Source: Aphelocoma coerulescens
Taxonomy: Eukaryota; Chordata; Aves; Passeriformes; Corvidae
Length of the DNA stretch: 64,000 nt
Direction of reading: 5' to 3'
NCBI RefSeq assembly: GCF_041296385.1
Contig: NC_091015.1
Span: 54,254,345 to 54,318,344, forward strand
Positions 12,471 to 26,100 of this stretch are shown in pieces. Below the pieces are notes generated by a model that searched no databases, had not been told where the DNA came from, and worked only from the letters and a program-made list of their open reading frames with translations. The first letter of the stretch is position 1. Each line of letters opens with the position of its first letter. Made by a program: the position numbers and the translations under genes.

Positions 12471-15400
12471 AGACTATTTTGGTTATGTTCTCAGATGTGT
12501 TTGCAACATTTCCTAATTTTAAGTTCCTATATTTTATTAGTCTCTCAACTGTAAACCTGTGATTTCTGTTTCTCATTGAAAAGCTATCATATCCTATCTT
12601 TACTGCACTGGCATGTCCTATGGCAATAATATTCTTTTATCTGTTGTCTTTATTAGAAGTTATTTCATTTAGAAAATTAGTAAGGTTCTGCTTTTCTTGG
12701 CTCTGAGCATCTATTCAGAAGACTCTCAGTCTAGACCCATTATAAAATTATCCTCTTCTCTTAGTTTTGTGTATCTTAGTCCTTTCCACTACCTTATTAT
12801 CCTTGAAAAAAGTGCTTCCTGATGGTGCTCACATTAAACAAGAGCAAATACACCCATAATTTGCTCTCAGAGTCAAAAGCTAGATATGCTGTTATGATAC
12901 ATTTGTGTGTGCTTGTCATATATATGCTACAACTACATGGGAGCATGCTCTTCAAAAACTTTACTTATTTCTGTTTCCCTGAACAAATTCAGAAATGGGA
13001 CCATACAAGAAATGTCACTCGGAGTGTCAGTTTTGAGGAGAGTCCCTTTGGTGTATGAAATTTTTGGATGGAAATGTGATAAAGGATGGACACAGTTAGA
13101 AGGTGTCTCATATCCAGGAGCTTTATCCAGGAATTGTTTCAAGGGAAATCATAAGAAATAATTTCAAGCTGATGAGATAGCCTTCCTCTGTGTGAGGTGT
13201 CCATCAGAGGACATCCTATTGTCTGTGATCTTCTATCTGTCTTAGAATGTTTATGTCCATCAATATTGAGGTGCTGAAAAAAGCTCGTTGGAAATGCAAT
13301 GGTAATTTAGATTATTGTTTGTGTTGTTCTACCAAGTTGATTAGTATGTGGTATTTAGCAAAGTCAGTCATCCAGGTTATACTCCCAAGGTGTGTACTTC
13401 TCAAAAATTTGTCTCATAAGAGACAAAAGATGTCACTCTTTGTGTTTAGGGATAGTTCTCATTAACAGCTCAAATGTTCATCAAATGAACATACATCATC
13501 TGCAATGGAGATAGTAATTCACTAGTAAATCACTATTTACAAAGATTTTGAGAAATTACTGTAACTTTGCATAAGAATTCACTTTTTGACACATGAAGTA
13601 TTCTTCTGAAGACAAGAAGAGAGAAAATCTTGGACTTACACCACAAAGATCACTTTTCAGGCTTCTGATTTTTGCCTGTCACACAATTTGATCATCTCAG
13701 TCTGTTTTTTCAGTATATAGAATTGTCCTAAAAAAAAAAAAAAAAAGGTGTTACAAAAAAGATTTTTGGAACAATTTAACCAAGTGAGTAGTAACAGTCA
13801 TCTGGTCACAATGTAATTGTCCAAGAAATTGTTGAGCCTGTAGTTCTGATATGCAGCCTATCAGGTAAACCATCATCTATACTAACATTTTTAAAGGGCT
13901 CCAGGGATCATTCTGGCAATTAACTCTGACTTCTGTAAGGCTGAACTATTAGGCATGATAATAGGGAAAGGATGGGTACACAGAAAGATAAATACAATAG
14001 ATTACATAAGAGTCAATATAGTGTCTGTGGAGGGAAGTCATATTCATCCAGTTCCTCCAAGTGAGTCAATAGTATGCGAAGAATTGTAACCTGTTAGATA
14101 TAGTGGTCTAGGGAGTTTGAAAAGGCATTTCTTAAGGCTTCTCAGTAGAACTTTCAAAAGCAGCTGTGAGAAGCCATGAGACTGGGAAGTACTCACAGAT
14201 TAATAGCAGCTTAAATGGTAGAAAATAATAAATCACTAGTATTGCACTATAAATGTAGGTTATTGTCATAAACCCACCAGGATCTTTGCTCTGCAATGCA
14301 TTCATAAATTACCTGGAAAAAGAGATAAAGAGGTAAGTCTGATGGTGAAGACTTGCAGACAAATCAAAATATTGATTGAATGGGCAACAGAATTGCAGAA
14401 AAGATTCAGTAATGATAAATACTGAATAATATATATAGGGAAAAATCCTCCTAACTCCTATACAGGCCTTGAGACTTGTTGAAGATTGATTCAAGAAAAA
14501 TGTCCATGAAGCCAGAAATGAGTAAGGAGCTCCCCTGTGGCTGGTCAAGCCCACAAATGGGCACGAGCTCTTAATTTTGGCTGAGGTCAGCCTTCAGTCA
14601 TTATTACAATAGCCAGTCAGATGAGATAGTCTTTGTAGAGGCTTTTTGGAAGTTTGGGCTTGATAGGAAGGAAATATCTTTCCTTCATGGTGCAGGTGCT
14701 GGGATGTAGAGAAGGTGTGTGCCAGTCCTTGTGCTGCACACAAGGCACATTGATCACTCATCTAACTTCTTTGGAGATTGGAGCATGTGCATACATCTAC
14801 TCCTTGACAAAGTAAAAGGGTACCAGGAAGCACGTTAACAGCCTCCTGGCAGAGAATTACACCCCTCTAACAGCAGATCCACAGGGAATGTGAGAAGAAA
14901 GAGCTTTCTATGTACACCTTTTCTCTTTGGATCCAGTTCATTCTGCCTCTTGCCAGGCCTTGTGGGATTGACTACAAATGGTCAGCATGGAGACGGGGAG
15001 CAGCTGGAGCTGTGAGGGGGAGTTTAGGCGGGGAAGATAACACTGAGTGCTGGTGTTGTCTCAGCACCTAGGCGGAGACCTAATTGGAAGGCAGGGAATC
15101 TTTCCTTTCTCAGATGACAGAAATCAGACCCAAGACCTTGATTTTCTGGAAAGGTGGTAACCAAGTACTTGTATCTTTGGAATGGAGGGGGTTTTTGGCA
15201 TCTTCTAAGGTGGTCTCTTCCTTCTCACCAACTGTATTCCAGAGGACCATATCCAGGGCTTCCTCAAGAACTCAGAGTGCTGATGTTGGTGGTTGTTACC
15301 TCCTTATATCACTGTCTCTACACACAGGCTGTGAGTGCATCAGTGACCTCCTCTAATGTTGTGAAGGACCTGCCCCTGTCATGAATTAAGTTTGCTGATT

Positions 15401-16379
15401 TTGTCCCCTAGGACAAATTTCCAGCACCTGCTCATGTGTGTCTGGGAGGGATGGCTGGGAAAACTGGGTTTGGGATGATCAGGATGCATAAGGCAGTTCA
15501 CAAGGGGAAGAAAGTAGGAAAGGATTAGTGGGAGAGGAAGTGGTATCTTCTCTCAAGATGTCCCTCTTTACCCCTGCTAAGGAACGTGTCTTGTGTTTGG
15601 TGGCTTTGGCCAGCTGTACATATCTGCTGTAAGCAGCATCTTAGAACCTGCAGGAGCTTTTGGATGGTACTGTGGAGGGAAACATCTATGGATAGTTAGC
15701 AACTTCCTTTATTTAAAAGGACCGCATTCCTTCTTCCTGGTCCGAGGGACAATCTCTTTGGATTTGTCCTGGGACCTAGCACAGGAAGAAGCTGTTTTCC
15801 CTGGTAAGACATGAACTTTATAGAGGGATCCTTTGAAAAACACAACAACAAACTTACCTAGCCTTCCCCATTCCTTGCAGTACCACCAGCACATGGCTGG
15901 GTCTTGCTCTGATAACTCTGGTGGGTTCTCCTTGTGCATGTGGGTGGTGAGGCTGGTTCTTACGGGGAGAAGGGGCTTGGATTATGGGGTGAAAGGAGCA
16001 CTTTTGGTGAGGAAGGAAAGAAGGAAGAAGGCTGTATGAGTGGAACAAGTTCTGGTCATGTTGTATCAATTAATGCGTGCCCAACCCACTGATTCGTATG
16101 CAGGTAAGGTCAGTCCATCTGCCTGTGGGGGCTGTGGGCTTGGTTTGCACGGTATCCATTTGAGATTGATGGTCCTGTCGTGTACCAAGAGCAAAGAACT
16201 TGAGGCCTAGGAGGTGGACTCTCAATCTGACCCAGCAGTCAGCACAGAGAAAAGGTAATAGGTCATACAGTTGATCTGTCACAAATCCCATTAGTAAACC
16301 GAGAATCACAGTAATTAAGAGTTGCAAATAGTTCATAGGCTAAAGTATGTTCACACAAACAAAATGTCTGTAGAACAGC
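12471..16379. other. Intronic sequence, nothing recognised
   Basis: Contains an A17 tract at 13,730-13,746 and a somewhat GC-richer block at 14,560-16,340 with several short open frames on both strands. That block could be decayed mobile-element DNA, but I could not match it to a family. Confidence 0.4.
13730..13746. repeat. Poly(A) tract, 17 bp
   Basis: A run of 17 A, simple repeat only. Confidence 0.9.
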
Positions 16380-16900
16380 TGTGACTAGTTAGTTAATTAA
16401 AATGATAGATTTACTGTAATTTATGAGTGAAACTAGATTCTAAATTCACTGAGTACGTAAATGATTGGAAATGATTAATTGGCTTTTATTAAATGAGAGG
16501 GAGGACTAGAGAGTGCTATGTTCTGAGCAACTGACATGTGATAATGACTGCTCTTGCAGAAAAGCATAATAGAAAGTCATTTGAGTCACTCATTAACATC
16601 TACCACTGCCCTTTCTGTAAATTATAAGTCATTAAAGCCCAATGTAGCCACTCTGGAACTTAAATAATAATTTTTACCTTACTAAAATGTTTTATTTGAT
16701 TTTACTGTAGTAATCTTAGAGGCTGAAACTTATTTTGAGCCGGTCGGGGAAAGTGAACCTGATCCAGAAAGCCAAAGCCTTGTTTTATATTACTGAATCA
16801 AGGGATAAAAATTAATTTTAATTGTTTCATTCAATTCACTGTCAATCCGTATCTTTGTTTCACTGCAAAATGTGATGATTTTCCTGGCAGTTCAGTGCTC
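16380..16900. promoter_or_regulatory. Candidate conserved noncoding element
   Basis: About 500 bp of AT-rich but complex sequence with many homeodomain and POU-like words: GTTAATTAAAATG, ATGATTAATTGGC, TCATTAACATC, GTCATTAAAG and AAATTAATTTTAATTG. AP-1-like TGAGTCAC also occurs near 16,585. It contains no repeat, exon border or long open frame. The texture is like that of conserved enhancers. Whether it acts on CTNNB1, ULK4 or nothing is unknown. Confidence 0.3.
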
Positions 16901-19900
16901 CCTACATGTATTTTCTAAGAACAGAATGGGAAGATCACCTTGTTTTTTACAGGTGTCCACCAGTTGGGGGAACTTTATGTTGGGTTGAATTTAAATCAGC
17001 AGTTTAGATGTGAAAGACTCAATTATCTCATTAGCAATCCCTTGATCCACCCAGTTCCCCTGGGTGCTGTTTTAGAATGATAATCCAAATCATGCTTCAA
17101 ATCTTCGTAAGCAATCAGTTTTAAGTGCAACTCTCAGAAGATAAGATTTCCTGTTAGTTAGTTTTACCAAAAAAAAAAACCCTAAAACACCCCAAACCAA
17201 AAAAAAGCAACACAGGTGAGCTAGGGGCTTTGATCAGACAGGTATTCTTTTTAAGTCAGATTTAGTCATTTTAGATTTTGTTTCTACACGTCTTATACTA
17301 TGCTAGAGAGTAATCCAAATATAGTATTAAAAAAAAGGGTGAAGAGCTTCAAAATGAACCTCTTAGCCAATTTAGATTGGCTTGAATGCTTGAAATACTG
17401 CAATAAATCTGTTCTTTAATGTGCAAAGTTATTTTTATCCTGACATAAGGTAATTTCCAAGTACCTTAAACTTACCAAAAAAAGCATAATAGATTTGGTC
17501 GAATCAACTATCCTTCAAAATCTCCTTTAAAATTCAAAAATCCTCTGGCAAAGCACTAAGACTTTCTTTAAAAGTCTCATTGTCACTATCTAGCTTAGGA
17601 TAATAGTTTCCTTAATGGAGTGCCACTCATGTTACTTGTTCTCTCTGTTATTCAGGGCCTTTGTCAGTCTTTGCTGAAAGCTGGATATGCTGGTGTCAAT
17701 AGGAATTGAGTTCATTCCTTTTCCTGGAACAGTAATGAGATCATCACATCAGCTTTGTGTTGTGATGTGATTAAGTTTGCACTGTGACTCAGTTACCTTG
17801 TCCTGGAGGACAAAGTTGTAAGATTGGTGGGCACAGGAGCAAAAGGCAGTATCTTGTGTCAGACATCCAGGTGCTCATTCTGCATCTGAAAACGTTGTGT
17901 TTTTAAAAGAATACAACGTAAGAGTATGTAATGACTTCTTGTTTAACAAGAATCTCTGCCTGCATTTCTGTAACTGTTAACACTTAAATTATTGACCCAG
18001 TCAGGTTAAGTGTAAGGGCTGCTACATCTAATTTTAAGGCACACCTTGTTCATGGTAATTGTGCAAGGGCAAATGCAAAACACTGATGTAATCACCTGCA
18101 CATCAGCAGAAATAAATGTCTGAGGAATTTTCACTTGAAACCTCTAAAAGAAAACAAACTGCTTTATTAAGTTACAAGTGTTTTATTTGTAACCTGTGCA
18201 TATTTATTATGAATACCTCCATGTCGTAATAGTGTTTTAAGATTTTTTTTTTCCATAGTCAAAGTGAAAATGAGAGGGAAAAATGCCCAGCTCACGGCAT
18301 GATTAGATCATACTGGAAGCTTGTTCGTGGGTAGCTGGTTTGTACACAGTTCGATAGGACTGTCTCTTCAGCTGAAGTCAAGGCTGCCAAAATGATGGTT
18401 CTGTAAGCCAGCTGTGAGATTCACTGCCTGATCTGCATGGGCAAAGTTTGTCAGAACCCTTGCATTCAATTTGGTCAGGGCTATCCATTCCTTGAACACT
18501 ACCTTCACCCACAAGATAAAAGCAAAAATGTATAAAATACAAAAATGTTTGTTCTTCTGCTCATACTGAAATACAACGTATTTTGCAATAACAAAAGTTT
18601 TCTCCCTGAAAGACTTAATCATGTAATTCAAGATTGAAGTTTAACTTGTCTCAGCAAGCATTTCATGGCAAAACAAACACAGCATCACAAAGCTGGTTAA
18701 CATTCAGCCACAGCTGAACTCATATTTATTAAATTTTTTCCCTAGGACTTGCTCTGCACTTTTAGAGAAAAGTCACTTCCCTAATTTTTTCTCAGTAGAC
18801 ATTGACTTCTAGGCTGTTTGTTCAAGATAAGCATCAAAATGAGGATGCAAAGGTCAATCTCTGCTGTATTAAAGAGTTACAAAGAGAAATAGTCAGTTTG
18901 TCTCCCAGAGAATGCTCTCCCATCCAAATTTAATTGTTTACTTCCTATAGGATAAGTGTTTTCTTTGGAAATTCAGCAGGTTTTGTGTTTACCGGACTGA
19001 CTCTGCCTTTGCTGTGGACTTCGCTGAAAGTTTTCTTTTCAGCTTTCTACCTCTTTGTCTCCACTTTTTAATGACAAAGTGTGTGAGCTCGTGCTTAAGG
19101 CTCTGAGATGGTGGCTGCAGTGGAGTCTGCCCTGCATGGTCCACCACCACCTCTTCTTCACTGTCCTGCCTCTCTGCTGTTCCTGCTCCACAGATATGGA
19201 AACTCAGCCCAGCATTTGTGCAGTCACACCTTCATTGGCTGTTCCAGCTAAATTGGGAACCAGAGCAAGTGAGATTAAAACAGGGATCTTTTTCTCCCCT
19301 TTCTGCTTTGGGGACAGGAACACTGGCAAAAAAAAATTGGAACAGACAGTTGGAACAGGCATTTTTTAATCTTTTTTTTACTGTGGCAGCTAAACCCAAC
19401 AAAACCTCTTTGGACAGCACAACTGATGACATAACTAATCTCAATTAAAATATGTTTTATAAAAACAAGGATGCTTTAAAAAATAATCCATCATGGTGCC
19501 ACCAAGGCAAAGGAGTTGAAGAAGCTGTTGCTTCCTCAGTTGGAAGTTAGTGCTACATTTCCTGAGATAACACAGCCACCTGTATGGGCTCCCCTCATGT
19601 TTTACAGCACAGACTAAAATAGATCGCTGTAAATCACCAACAGTGGTGGTTCAAGCCAGCTCACTTAACACTGCCCATTGAGTGAGTGCATATATACATA
19701 GGTTTCATATTCTAGCTGAGTAGTTCGTAATCTCTTGAACTGCTTTAGCTGAAGTGCTTGTGATTGCTTGACTCTTTATTTAATTGCATTATTTTAATTT
19801 AGCTAAAATTTGTTTAACTACACAATGTAGAAGATAAGCTGGAGTATCTATGATAACTGTGCCAGACAGAGCTTTCTATGTGGAGAGGATGAACAATTAG

Positions 19901-22900
19901 AACAGATATTTTATAATTTCTACACTCATTTCTTGACACTGTGATATATTCCTCCTTGCCTTGTCCCACTTTGATGATCACAACTGATCACTTGCGTTGG
20001 GACAAAATTGTCCTTGCCATGGCCACAGCCTGCACAGACAGCCAGTCTTATTCCCCTCATTCCATTTTCTGCCAAGTATTATGCAGAGTTGTCATGCATT
20101 GCCCTTCTTCTTATACTGCCAGGGATGAGTTACCAGCTACTTGAGTTTTATCCTTAAATAAAATGAGTGTTGGTCTTTCCTGACTTCTTTTATTAACAGT
20201 AAAGCATCATGTTGCCATTCTTGCCACTAGTTAGAGATATCATGTTGGACTCATGGTCTTTGTATCTTTTTCTTCTATTGTTGATAGAAGACTGCCAGGT
20301 TAAAGATTGTGATCCTTTTTGCTCCCTAACATAATAAGAGCACTTCATGCATGTGTAGAAATGGCAGTTGATAAGAGAAGATGAAGGTGACTGCCCAGCA
20401 CTGTGTTGAAAGAAAAAGGTGATTTATCTTCTCTTTGCAAGTTTCTGCTGTAAATCATTTAACCTTGTCTTGAAGCCCATTTGTTTTTGCAGTCGCAGCA
20501 AAGAAACTCCACAGTGTTTCTATTCATCTGTACTTTGAAATACAACTATAAAGGACAATAGGATGGTATTATGTTGGATATATCTTCAAGAATTTCTCTT
20601 ATGCACAGGAGCTAAAACTCAATGAATTGAGAAAAGCTTAGGAAAGCTCCCCCAGGAACCTTTTCCTGTCAGTCCTTGATGAAACTGATAGTCAGCCAAG
20701 TGTGAGTTGAGGCAGAGAAGAAAATTGATGCGAACTCATTGAATCAGTTTCTTGATGTCACTAAAACAGCAGGGCTAATAAATGATGAATCGTGTGGAGT
20801 CCAAACACAACTTAATGAAAAGGCAAGTGTTGACAAAACCCAAAACCTAAAGGTACTGATGACTTGTGGTTATCTGCAGTGTGAGGTGCAGTGAGGGAGG
20901 ATGACCTCTGAAGTAGCTGTGAATGCTTACTCACAACTTGGCCTACTGAACCATTCATTCTGTGTTAAGTATTATTATGTTTATTTGGAGTAAGCAGTGT
21001 AAGTCTGTAAGTATGTGTGTGTCTGTGTTAAGTGCAGATTTGGACTGCATCTTGGTTGATGGTTGTTTTCACAACTAACATTTTTCAGTCAATCGGCAAC
21101 AGCTGCTCTTTAGTGACACTGATGGGTATGGGGAAATCAAAAATTGGATCTGTTCTTAATTTTGGAGAGCATCAAGAATGAAAAGTGTTTATTCCAGTGG
21201 CTGACACATTGCAGACTCAAGTTCCTGGGGAAAGCTACTTACCCATTTGTTTGGAACATGTTTGCTTTCTGAGATATACCCCCAGCAAGTATCACTGTGC
21301 TGGTATTTGGCTACTGGGAGCCCAGTATGGTTATGAATAGGTACAGGAGCTATCTAAAAAACAATACTGCCATGCTCAGCAATGAGGAACAGGCTCTCTT
21401 CACACAGACAGATGTTTGGCTATGGGTTGTGTAGTGAAACTGGCAGTTCTGAAACCTGCAACCTGTTTATTCAATTCATAATTCGAGGCCAGTGTAATTC
21501 CCCAATGACTATCACTGTTGTTTTCGTTATGAAGTCCTAATTCATTGTTTCTGTGGGCACAAAAGTATTGCTGGACTCATTTGGTGTTTCAGTGCACTGT
21601 AATTTTACACAGTGCAATACTGGTGAGATTGCCAAGCTGTGTCATCTGTTGGGCTCATCACTATTACTTCCTTTTGACCTCCTCTATGTAATTACACATG
21701 GATGACTGACTTGCTGCTGTAAAGATACATAAATGCAACTGGACTTGTTAAATGAAAACCAGACCAAAATGATTCTCTCTGAGGTCAGTGAGAACCAACA
21801 AGGTAGCTGTTTGCTCTCTACCAGCCAGCCAGAGCCATCTGTCACATGACAAAAGCAAGCATCAGTTTCAGAAGACCATTTGTTTTTATGACAGTTTTTA
21901 CAATTTTATGGAAATTGAACCATTATATAAAGCATAATTTTCCTCAGAAATTGGTGTTTTATAGACTTATATCCCTGTTCAGTCATTTACATTCCTAGCT
22001 GCATTTTGCATGAAGCATAAATATACTGATCCTTTTTTGCCCCAATAACAAAAATCTTCAGAGCATTTTTCTGGGTTTTGGCAGGGGGAGGGGTGGTTTT
22101 GTTTTTCTCCTGTATATGCAAGACTATCTGTGTTTGGTACTTAAGGAAAACCTCAATGTGTCTGAGTTTCATGTGTCCCTGGAAATCAAGTCTGCAGGGG
22201 ATACAAAGGAACTAAGTTTGATACGTCAATATTTAGCTCATAGTTCAGAATGATTTTTCTAATGAGATTTTGCTACTCTTTTTTTTTTCCTTACAAATGA
22301 GTTTTTCGTAATCTGTTAGTTCTTAATTTAAGTCATCATATTCCTGCTTTTTTTGGAATAGTAAATCTAAATCATTAAGCCAAGTTGTAGAGATGTGTAG
22401 TTGTTGGAGTCTTGTGTTCAGGTCCAGATTATGGCAAATGTGAGCATGAGCCATCTAATTTAGTTTCATCCTCCATGGAAGTTGATCAATGCTATATCAA
22501 GGTTCTGCTCAGGCACAGTTAGGGCATACTAGGTCAGAGTTGAATTGCACAGACAACTTGGACAGCATCTGTTCACATCACTCTGCCTTCATCAAGGTAT
22601 AGTAGTCTTTTATCTTTATGAGGAGCTTTTTGAAGCAGGACAAGGAACAATGTCAAGCTGTAGGTATCATTTTTTTGGAGGCTGTATGCATTAAACTTCA
22701 CATTCCTCAGTTAACTGAGACTTCTTGGCTGTTCCTGGGGGTTTGCCCAGTTCACCTGAGCATTGCTGCGTGGCTGCTCAAGGGTTTGTGTCCTTAGACG
22801 TAACAACATTTATTAAATTAGTAATTGCTTGGTTGCTTGCATACTTCTCCTGTATGGTAATTGCCATTTAAAGGTCAGCACTTTCCAATATGTTCTGGAT

Positions 22901-23003
22901 GTCATTGGCTTTCCTAATAGTGAGAAGATGAGTTTTCTGTGGTAATGATTCTTACCCTTACAAGCATGCAAATGCTTGAAATCATTTGAATTGTCAAAGC
23001 ATG
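16901..23003. other. Intronic sequence, nothing recognised
   Basis: No exon, RNA gene or mobile element was recognised. Open frames here are at most about 100 codons, without splice context or protein-like composition. Confidence 0.5.
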
Positions 23004-23150
23004 TGTGGTGGGCTGACACCAGCTAGATGCCAGGTGCCCACCATGCTGCTTTATCACTCCCCAGCTGGACAGGGGAGAGAAAATAAGATGGAAAACCAGT
23101 CATTGTTTGAGATAAGGCAGTTCACTAAAGCAAAAGCAAAGGTTTGCATG
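23004..23150 (-). mobile_element. Endogenous retrovirus LTR fragment (solo, truncated)
   Basis: The segment begins TGTGGTGGGCTGACACC and continues with GATGCCAGGTGCCCACC, CTTTATCACTCCCC, GGACAGGGGAGAGAAAATA, GAGATAAGGCAGTT and AAAGCAAAAGCAAAGG. I recognise this word order as the reverse complement of the R/U5 end of a common avian class II (ERVK-like) LTR family. The LTR therefore lies on the minus strand, with its terminal CA at about 23,004. The homology fades near 23,150, so most of U3 is missing. No gag, pol or env remnant was seen nearby. The family identity is from memory of similar avian sequences. Confidence 0.6.
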
Positions 23151-26100
23151 CACACAAATATGTCAATGAAAGATCTCAATTCAGCTGTACTGGATGAACA
23201 TGAAAAGAACATGTACATGAAAGTAAAGAAGCTCATCCCTAACCCATGGAGCGCATCAATGAGAGTTTGATGTAACTCAAAAAAAAACTTTGCAGTTAGG
23301 TTATTTTGTGATTTTACAGGGAGACATAAGGGTTGACGATGTTGTAATTCAAGGATCTCATTCACAGATTGTATTATTAGGCCATAAAAGACAGTGTCAC
23401 TGGAAAGAGTTATGGGAATCAACATTTAATAAGTATTGGGAGTTACTTGTCAGAAGCTATTTTAGGAGAAAATCTGATTAAGAGAGAGACTATGAAGGAT
23501 ATTTGAACATGAGAGATTCAGAGAATGATGAACTTGAGGGAAAATCTGTGTGTTGTTTTAGTGTTTGTTCATAACTGGTTTTAGTTTGTTTTGCTCCAAG
23601 ACAACCAGGAACCTCTATAACAGCTCCTAAAGGAAAATAAATGTAAGATCTGAACTGTGGTAATAAAAAATTCTTCCAGTGGATTTCCCTGTTTCTTTTG
23701 TAAGGAGGAAGTCACAAGAGACTACCAGGGTGAAGTGTACCTGGGAGCTGTTGGTCTCACCAGGTCCAGCAAGGTGAGGATAGGCAGCTTGGAAGCTGTG
23801 GGCAGAGGGATCAAGGGCTCACAAGTTTTCTGTAAGCTTAGTATGTGGCCCAGTTTTGCTAAAGCTGATATCTGAGGCTGGCTGGGATCATTGTTTGGAC
23901 AGAGCAAAACTGGTCTGAAGTGGTACCTTAGGGAGTCATTGGCATGCAGGTGACAGATGAACCTGTGTGTGCAGATGAGATCACCAGCAGCAGGATGGCA
24001 AGTGCTTATTTCCAATGTCATATAGATGTTGGGCTGGCTTCTGAGTATGCATAACTTGTCAACACTGCAGCCCTATGTGGAAGTCTCCTGCAGCACCTTT
24101 GAGCCATGTTTTGGCAGACAGATCTGCAGTTTGCTTTTGCTAATAAAGCTGTTGTGGTCAGCTGGTTATATAATGGATGTAAAGAAGTTGCCCTATGCAG
24201 TTCTGTGAAGTCAAACATTTTAAACTCGCTCATTAAAGAGGGTGGAAACTGCAGTAATGGGTATTTTCTACATTATAGAGACATTTCTGAAAGCAAGCTG
24301 AGAACACCACTTGCAATAAAACCAAACTTTAAAAATCAAACAAGAGAGAGAGCGCCTTCTGTTCAATAATTACCCTGCAGTTTTACGAATCTTCTCTTAT
24401 GTTCAGACAATGTCCCTTAGAGTTGGTAATTTTACAGTTTTGCAACAATCACAGAGCATGCCTCTGTGTGCAAAATGTGTATGCTGAAGGGCAGAGAATA
24501 GCCTCAAAGTGAATAGGTGTCAAGAAACATTCAAAATCAATTAACAATTATCTATCTGTGGGAGACATTCCTTGTCTCTCTGTGAGTAGTCCTTTAGCCA
24601 GTGTGGCACTCAGACTGCCGGGAAACCAGGATGGTTCCAAGTTATCCGTAGGAATGGCTTTGAACTTAGAATAAACCTCCACATACATACACAAATTAGA
24701 AGAAAACAAAACACCTCGAATGAAATCTTGGCCTTATCAAAATCAAAAGGTGTTTGTTGACTTCAGTGGAACAAGAATTTTAGCCATAAAGAGGGGAAAA
24801 AAAAGATTCTTGAACTCTAAAATCAGAGCTAAGCTGTCTGATGTAATGTGGGGTGGGTTTTTTTTTGGTCACAGATACCTGCTTGTTTTCACATGTATTT
24901 GCAGGATCTGAAGGCCACAAAGTCTTTGAAATTGTATGTCTGCAATCCCTGACTGCAATATGCTTGCCAAAGCACACCTGGAACACTCATGCTTTTGTAA
25001 GTTTCATTTCTTGTTTTTATGGTCCAGCAGCATTGCTCAGGCCTGTTCAAATGACTTGGCAATTAGTAACATAAATATAACTTGTCCAACTTGATTTGTT
25101 CTTCCCACACACACATTTTGTCTCTCTCCAGCTGGAACCATGTGTAGAGAGAAGAGTAGAAAGGAGGCAATGACCAGGAAGGTTTTTACCCTTTTAGAAT
25201 GAGCTCTCCTACACTATGGAGAGCAAAAATAACTTTTGGCCATTCTAGTGAGCACACTGTCCTCAGATGTTCCTCTGCTACACCAGCACAGCCTGGCAAG
25301 AGTTACCATTAATTTTCATTAAACAACCTGTAAATTGGCTGCACCTTAGTGCTGTAGGGGGTCCTATCCCACAGACCTGCTGAGAGCACATGTAACCAAT
25401 GTCAGATTAAACACCTAACAAAAGACCACTGTATGTATCTGGGATATTTGTTGCTGGTTTTAGTTGTTTTGCTTTTATATTTTAGAAAATTGCTACCACA
25501 GATATAAAATTGCCTTAATAGCTGGAGTGCTTCCCTAGTAAATGGGAGTTCATGTTTAACTTCTCCTACCTGGAGAGCCATGATGCCTGTTGCCTCCCTG
25601 CCAAGTCCCCGTATCATTCACTCCCTGTGTGGGAACCATCCAAACTTCCTGGCCTCTCCCCACCCAGTGGAAACTGTGCTGCAGCAACAAAATGCGGCCT
25701 TCACTTGCCTAGAAAAGGGGAGAGGACTACAGGAGAGCCTGGGAGCCCACAGCCTGCTGTGGGGGCACTGGGAAAAGCCATTGTGCTCTGTGCTGTCTGG
25801 ACCATGAGCTTTCACTGGCTGTGTTAGCAACCTGAGCTCCAGAGACAAGAGTGAATTTGGGTAACTTCATTCTCAACAGGAGGTTTCCATGGCGTTTGGC
25901 AGCGGCACTCCGCATGCACTGTGCAGGTATCTGGGTGCCTGCTTGGGATTCCTCTTTGGGGGCTGACATCATCACAGCCTCTACTTTATAGGCTCCAAAT
26001 GCTTTATTGGGTCTGGCCCTTCGTTACGCAAACGTAGGGCTACATTACTTGGTAAGAGTAAGTGTGCAGGCCTACAGAAGTGACAGACCCGCCTGATTCA

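Noticed and set aside
10311..13746. Poly(A) tracts as tails of processed pseudogenes
   Set aside because: No gene-like sequence precedes them and no target-site duplications were seen.
16070..16336. 88-codon minus frame with a hydrophobic N-terminus
   Set aside because: Hydrophobic start is short, the rest is unstructured, and there is no supporting splice site or homologue I know.
23054..23425. 123-codon minus frame overlapping the LTR relic
   Set aside because: It spans the LTR boundary into unrelated intron and matches no retroviral protein.
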